From NCBI RefSeq assembly GCF_000744935.1, contig NZ_JQMW01000004.1, positions 384,795-448,794 of the forward strand: a stretch of DNA of 64,000 bases, written 5' to 3'. Shown in pieces: positions 63,623-64,000 of the stretch. The notes under the pieces were generated by a model. It ran no database searches. It was not told the origin of the DNA and was given only the letters and a program-made list of their open reading frames with translations. A program made the translations under genes and the position numbers. Source of the DNA: Clostridium sp. KNHs214. Lineage in GTDB: Bacteria > Bacillota > Clostridia > Clostridiales > Clostridiaceae. Every line of letters begins with the position of its first letter. The stretch's first letter is position 1.

Positions 63623-64000
63623 TTATATAAACATCTGTTGTAAAAGTCCCTTCTTTTGTTGTTGTAAATGCTCTAACTTACGCTGATGAAGGGTGATAAG
63701 GTGGTCGAGGCTTGAGAAATATTCTCCAATTTTTTGTTGTTCCTTATATTGAGGAATTAAAATATCTATGTCAAGTATTTCGTCTTGGCGGATACTTGGT
63801 TGTGCCATTCCTCTGTCCAATGCTACAATATCTTTATTTTTTGCCATTAATAAGAAAAATAAAAATTTTTTATGTTCTGAACTTCTTAACCCTAACGTAT
63901 TCTGTATAATTACAGCCTTTGAGTCAGGAAATAAAGTGTAGTGCGTCAAAATATAGCTTTTGAAAACTGCATTTCTAAGTCAAATTATAACTATAACTCC
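63623..64000 (-). CDS. hsdS: Type I specificity subunit HsdS, C-terminal part, runs off window
   Basis: C-terminal half of a target-recognition domain: YTLFPDSKAVIIQNTLGLRS, VALDRGMAQPSIRQDEILDI and the conserved helix KEQQKIGEYFSSLDHLITLH, QRKLEHLQQQKKGLLQQMFI. Reads in frame to the right edge except for one TGA at 63980-63982, probably another error. It precedes hsdM by 38 bp, an unusual order (S before M). The helix repeat confirms HsdS; the recognition sequence cannot be predicted. Confidence 0.8.

Overview
The window is low-GC Firmicute DNA. It has strong AGGAGG-type ribosome binding sites, many GTG/TTG starts, T-box leaders, a GerA-type spore germination operon, Stickland-type oxidoreductase genes and ytxC. 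It reads as Clostridium sensu stricto. From remembered gene content I would place it near proteolytic C. botulinum / C. sporogenes, but that is inference. No rRNA, tRNA or CRISPR array was seen. Almost all genes lie on the minus strand.

Layout. 0-8 kb: the cut-off start of a glucosaminidase exoprotein, a CapD/WbpM-like sugar dehydratase, and a YhbD-like regulator + ABC-2 exporter + bactofilin-like cluster. 8-20 kb: TPR protein, phosphoglucomutase, L25/Ctc, an Orn/Lys/Arg decarboxylase on the plus strand, and three unassigned, possibly spore-surface genes, one cut by an IS4/IS701-like element. 20-30 kb: iorB-iorA-ptb (2-oxoacid to acyl-CoA to acyl-phosphate), a four-gene germinant receptor operon whose A subunit carries a 66-bp duplication with one stop codon, then a 1.3-kb noncoding block with two inverted copies of a ~440-bp structured element, then an FMN oxidoreductase and a DUF523 protein. 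30-40 kb: mutS2, an IS607-type tnpB with a remnant of tnpA and a probable guide-RNA end, a U32 peptidase, an OppA-like lipoprotein. 40-47 kb: a glycosyltransferase and two large secreted wall hydrolases built from tandem ~100-aa modules. 47-60 kb: zapA, pheT-pheS with T-box, an rRNA methyltransferase, the Ktr/Trk potassium operon split by an ISAs1-family element, rplT-rpmI-infC, and thrS with T-box. 60-64 kb: ytxC, a DUF6873-like gene and a partial type I restriction-modification locus.

Mobile and repetitive DNA is the main theme. A MITE family with GATTATCCCACAA ends is present as two 311-bp copies, one 52-bp deletion copy and one solo arm; the three two-ended copies have clear 7-bp target duplications. 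A second ~137-bp inverted-repeat family occurs twice. Degenerate GTGGGCTAGT-like short repeats follow several stop codons. The strongest candidate for something undescribed is the pair of inverted elements at 27.9-29.1 kb: their loops are nearly identical while their stems differ in a compensatory way, as expected of a structured RNA or DNA.

Caution: from about 57.4 kb to the right edge, six genes carry about a dozen breaks, mostly single-base indels in or near homopolymers, including in infC and thrS, which should be essential. Local sequence error is the simplest explanation, so 'broken' calls there should not be read as biology without resequencing.
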